The notes under the pieces are model-generated. The model was not told the origin of the DNA. It worked only from the letters and a program-made list of their open reading frames with translations, and searched no databases. A DNA stretch of 64,000 nt, from positions 1 to 64,000 of the forward strand of contig CAJTSL010000019.1 of assembly GCA_910578845.1 (NCBI GenBank), read 5' to 3'. The position numbers and the translations under genes are program-made. The stretch is from an uncultured Lachnospiraceae bacterium. GTDB taxonomy: Bacteria > Bacillota > Clostridia > Lachnospirales > Lachnospiraceae. Shown piece by piece: positions 61,471 through 64,000 of this stretch; the first letter of the stretch is position 1, and each line of letters opens with the position of its first letter.

Positions 61471-62310
61471 TTGAACATCAATGAGCTGGAACACCTGACA
61501 GGAATCACCAAACAGAATATCCGTTTCTATGAAAAGAAGGATTTGCTCCATCCTGCAAGAAATTCCGAAAATAACTACCGGGAATATTCGCAGGAAGATC
61601 TTACCACTCTGAAAATCATTAAGCTTCTTCGGAAACTGGATTTTTCTCTGGAAGATATCCATAAAGTCCTGTTAGATGAGATACCGCTTCATGAAATGCT
61701 AGAACAGCACCTCATAGAACTACAGGCAAGACAGCAGGAACTGAAAGCCTGCATTAATGTTTGTAAAGATCTTCTTGAGACAGATCCAGACTCTCTAGAT
61801 CTAGAGGCGACGCTTACAAAAATGGATAGAATTGAACAAAATGGGGGTAAGTTTATGTCAATTATTGAAGATTATAAAAGATTTTCCACAGCAGCACGCA
61901 AACGACACTTTAGTTTCAAACCGGATTCCATGGTGATGAATGCCACGGAGTTCTCAGAAGCGCTATGCCAGTACGCCAAGGAGAATGATCAGAAACTGGT
62001 CATCCTGAAAGGCGGCATGTACCCGGTCTTTGAACTTGACGGCGTAGAATACACGGCGCAACGCGCCTTTGACCGCTTTGGGGCAACAATCCACTGTACA
62101 ATCGCGCATCCTGAAGAAGACGACATGGCAGATATTCCGGAGAAAAGAAAAATACTTTACAGGATACTCAACGGGCCTTTTATCCTATTGCTGGTTATCT
62201 TCATCTTTATGGCGATCAGCAGACAGAGCGTAGGTTGGGCAGCTCTGGTAGCCGCTATGATTTTCCCATACCTGATCTGGATGTTCTGGATGTTTCCAAA
62301 GAACAAATAA
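61471..62310 (+). CDS. Membrane-anchored MerR-family regulator
   Basis: 279 residues with a TTG start (AGGGGG ahead; no better start is available). HTH_MerR occupies 1-70 (MNINELEHLTGITKQNIRFY), a long helix follows (about 75-115), then a soluble domain (about 125-225) and two hydrophobic C-terminal helices (about 229-250 and 254-272) ending MFPKNK. MerR proteins tied to the membrane are rare; the helices could sense envelope changes or hold an adjacent partner. Its gene overlaps the end of the gene at 62185 on the other strand. Confidence 0.85.
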   Translation: MNINELEHLTGITKQNIRFYEKKDLLHPARNSENNYREYSQEDLTTLKIIKLLRKLDFSLEDIHKVLLDEIPLHEMLEQHLIELQARQQELKACINVCKDLLETDPDSLDLEATLTKMDRIEQNGGKFMSIIEDYKRFSTAARKRHFSFKPDSMVMNATEFSEALCQYAKENDQKLVILKGGMYPVFELDGVEYTAQRAFDRFGATIHCTIAHPEEDDMADIPEKRKILYRILNGPFILLLVIFIFMAISRQSVGWAALVAAMIFPYLIWMFWMFPKNK

Positions 62311-63057
62311 CGGCTCCTGGCGGTTTGTAAAGAGCATGATTTTGTCACAGATGTATCTCGGCAACGCTATACGTAGCGTTGCCGATTCATGATAAGAACC
62401 ATACAATTCATTTTTTCGCTTTTGTTCATTATGAATAAAACGTTCTATTGCTACTTCCTCAGGCACCTCATCATCAGGATTGTTTGTGAAGCAATAAGTA
62501 ACATCCATTGCATCTTCAAATTGTTTTGATGCATGAGGAAATACTTTTAATGCAAGTTGATATTTGTTGGCATTTCTTTTTTTAGGTTGCGGAAGACGCA
62601 TTATAGATAATCGATAGCAATGTTGTGGATCAAGGTCTAATTTTCTACATAAACTATGCCTTTCGACTCTTACTAGCTCCTCATCTTCGATAGGTCTTAC
62701 ATCTGGCGGACATTGTTTTTGTAAAGCACTACAAAAAGCATTCATAAATCCATATCCGTTAGGATCAAAAACAATATCAAAATAATTTCTCAGCTTAGTA
62801 GGATCATACTCTAATACCCCAATGGAGTTTATATATAGTTCATACGTGTCATCCAAATCATGTTGTTTCATAAATAGGAGTCGAAGAAGTGCATATTGGG
62901 GGCAATAAGTTCGTTCTTCTTCGGTAATGGCATAAGCAGCAACAAAAAAAATATTACCGCGATACTTAAAAGAAAAAGGATACATATTAAAATGAAACTG
63001 ACGCATTTCTTCACGAAGATATTTGTAACAACTTAAATCAAACCTGCTTGTACTCAT
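62185..63057 (-). CDS. Unknown protein beside the subtilisin-like protease gene
   Basis: 290 residues; no domain recognised. It starts with FDLSCYKYLREEMRQFHFNM and contains a conserved-looking FDPNGYGFMNAFCSAL block, a CPPDVRP stretch and a mixed alpha/beta core. Start ATG 63057 has GGTGG nine bases ahead and lies 28 bp after the protease stop codon, so the genes form an operon. The last 40 or so residues (after TNRQEPLFVLWKHPEH) are encoded on the strand opposite to the end of the MerR gene and look like fusion or readthrough sequence, so the native C-terminus may have been lost. AT content is higher here than to the left. Confidence 0.6.
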   Translation of the reverse strand: MSTSRFDLSCYKYLREEMRQFHFNMYPFSFKYRGNIFFVAAYAITEEERTYCPQYALLRLLFMKQHDLDDTYELYINSIGVLEYDPTKLRNYFDIVFDPNGYGFMNAFCSALQKQCPPDVRPIEDEELVRVERHSLCRKLDLDPQHCYRLSIMRLPQPKKRNANKYQLALKVFPHASKQFEDAMDVTYCFTNNPDDEVPEEVAIERFIHNEQKRKNELYGSYHESATLRIALPRYICDKIMLFTNRQEPLFVLWKHPEHPDQVWENHSGYQSCPTYALSADRHKDEDNQQ

Positions 63058-63085
63058 ATTTATATACCACCTTTCTGCTGTTAAA

Positions 63086-64000
63086 TCATTCAAACGTGAC
63101 TTCTTCCTCTGCTTTGACATAAATATCAATTTGTGTATGTACATCAAGTCTGGTTACTACCCATCCTCTCATCATACACATTTTTATAAAATCATCAATT
63201 CTGTTTTCGCCATTCATTTCTTTCAAAGTTACAACAACTCCAAACTGCAATCCTCTACCAGCTTTCGGATCAAGCCGTTCCTTTGTTTTAATACTCAGTC
63301 CCCACATGCCCGATTGATAAGCCTTACGTGGACGGCCATTTTCCTTCAATGCCTCACTAATATGCTTGACGTTATCCCACTTACGATACAACTTACGTGC
63401 ATCTTCCTCGTAAATCGTATTGAGCCCTTCTTCTGCTTGTCTGTTATAGTCTATAGCTTTCAATACCGCTTTACCCTTCTGCTCCGCAATTCTTCCGAAA
63501 TGAATATCCATCTCCGTTGATGTATAATCTACTCCTTGATTTCTATCACTTTGTGGAAAATATGCAAGCGTTACCTTTGCAAAGAAAGGATGTGCATTCA
63601 CATCCTGTGGTACTGGTATATTGTAAGTATACACCTCATACTCATCAATGCTTCCCGACATAATAAATCTTATTTCATCCTCCTGGGAATATAAAATATC
63701 TTCAATCCTCTTCGGTACAATACCATACCCTTTTTCATATTTGATAGTATCTTGTCGATCCCATCCTGCGGCAGAATCGATTATCAAAGCTTTTGCTACT
63801 TCACGACTTAGTCCCATAACATGTATGAGATATGCCATTTTACGTGTTATCCAAGGTGCAGCAAAAGATGTCCCTGCTACAGTTGCTTTACCCAAAGGTT
63901 CACAAACTACGATTTTATCAGGACCATCTCCGCCATAGTAACAAACATCCGGTTTATAGAAAAACGATAGCACCGGACCTCTTCGGGTATAGGAAGCCGG
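63086..64000 (-). CDS. Subtilisin-like (S8) serine protease, C-terminal part, IetS-like
   Basis: The frame runs off the right edge (no start in the window; the next residues PASYTRRGPV continue the protein). GTSFAAPWITRKMAYLIHVMG holds the catalytic Ser of the S8 fold, followed by a C-terminal domain with ALIIDSAAGWDR, HPFFAKVTLAYF and YTSTEMDIHFGRI. This tail is like the subtilase of ietAS-type defence systems (AAA ATPase plus serine protease), where the ATPase would be encoded just beyond the window. The assignment to IetS is by pattern only. The downstream unknown gene may be a third component or cargo. Confidence 0.75.
   Translation of the reverse strand, partial: PASYTRRGPVLSFFYKPDVCYYGGDGPDKIVVCEPLGKATVAGTSFAAPWITRKMAYLIHVMGLSREVAKALIIDSAAGWDRQDTIKYEKGYGIVPKRIEDILYSQEDEIRFIMSGSIDEYEVYTYNIPVPQDVNAHPFFAKVTLAYFPQSDRNQGVDYTSTEMDIHFGRIAEQKGKAVLKAIDYNRQAEEGLNTIYEEDARKLYRKWDNVKHISEALKENGRPRKAYQSGMWGLSIKTKERLDPKAGRGLQFGVVVTLKEMNGENRIDDFIKMCMMRGWVVTRLDVHTQIDIYVKAEEEVTFE

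Overview
The window looks like chromosome from a Gram-positive anaerobe of the Clostridia, most likely Lachnospiraceae. The reasons are AGGAGG-type ribosome binding sites, frequent TTG/GTG starts, an abundance of small ABC exporters each paired with its own regulator, ECF sigma factors paired with a DUF4179 anti-sigma-like protein, a stand-alone TrpB2, and an aldo/keto reductase carrying a ferredoxin domain. This placement is inference; there is no rRNA or tRNA gene to confirm it.

Left part (1-10 kb): the edge of a LytTR-type response regulator, an XRE regulator with two half-size ABC exporters, then an ABC exporter (one ATPase, two permeases) with its own two-component system. 10-16 kb: a small HTH/membrane-protein pair and a complete type III restriction-modification operon (mod-res) with a recognisable promoter. 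16-23 kb: a lactose-type locus with a GH2 beta-galactosidase, two AraC regulators and the decayed tail of a sugar symporter, followed by trpB2. 23-28 kb: a peptide-sensing BceRS-BceAB-like module with a matching operator. 28-34 kb: DUF3788 protein, aldo/keto reductase, an exported four-repeat protein and a GH42 beta-galactosidase. 34-40 kb: a GntR-ABC module, methyltransferase, GNAT acetyltransferase and an ArsR-controlled MFS pump. 40-54 kb: an ECF sigma-ABC operon, a MazF toxin, a large-sensor two-component system, an HD-domain phosphodiesterase, a sigma factor followed by two unassigned cytoplasmic proteins, and a sigma/DUF4179 pair. 54-62 kb: an exported ComEC-like hydrolase, a MerR regulator with cardiolipin synthase, a TetR-controlled MFS pump, an exonuclease and a membrane-anchored MerR protein. 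62-64 kb: a more AT-rich segment with a subtilisin-like protease (IetS-like) and an unassigned partner protein, running off the window.

The dominant theme is envelope stress, drug or peptide sensing and export. At least eight regulator-transporter or regulator-effector modules lie side by side, and for many of them the operator can be read directly: ArsR, TetR and GntR sites, two MerR-type 19-bp-spacer promoters, a BceR-type dyad, OmpR-type tandem repeats and two ECF-type promoters. Three copies of a small palindromic repeat (MITE-like) sit in or next to these operons, and an isolated copy of its terminus marks the place where a sugar symporter gene has been lost. The two best candidates for something not fully described are this repeat family and the protease locus at the right edge.
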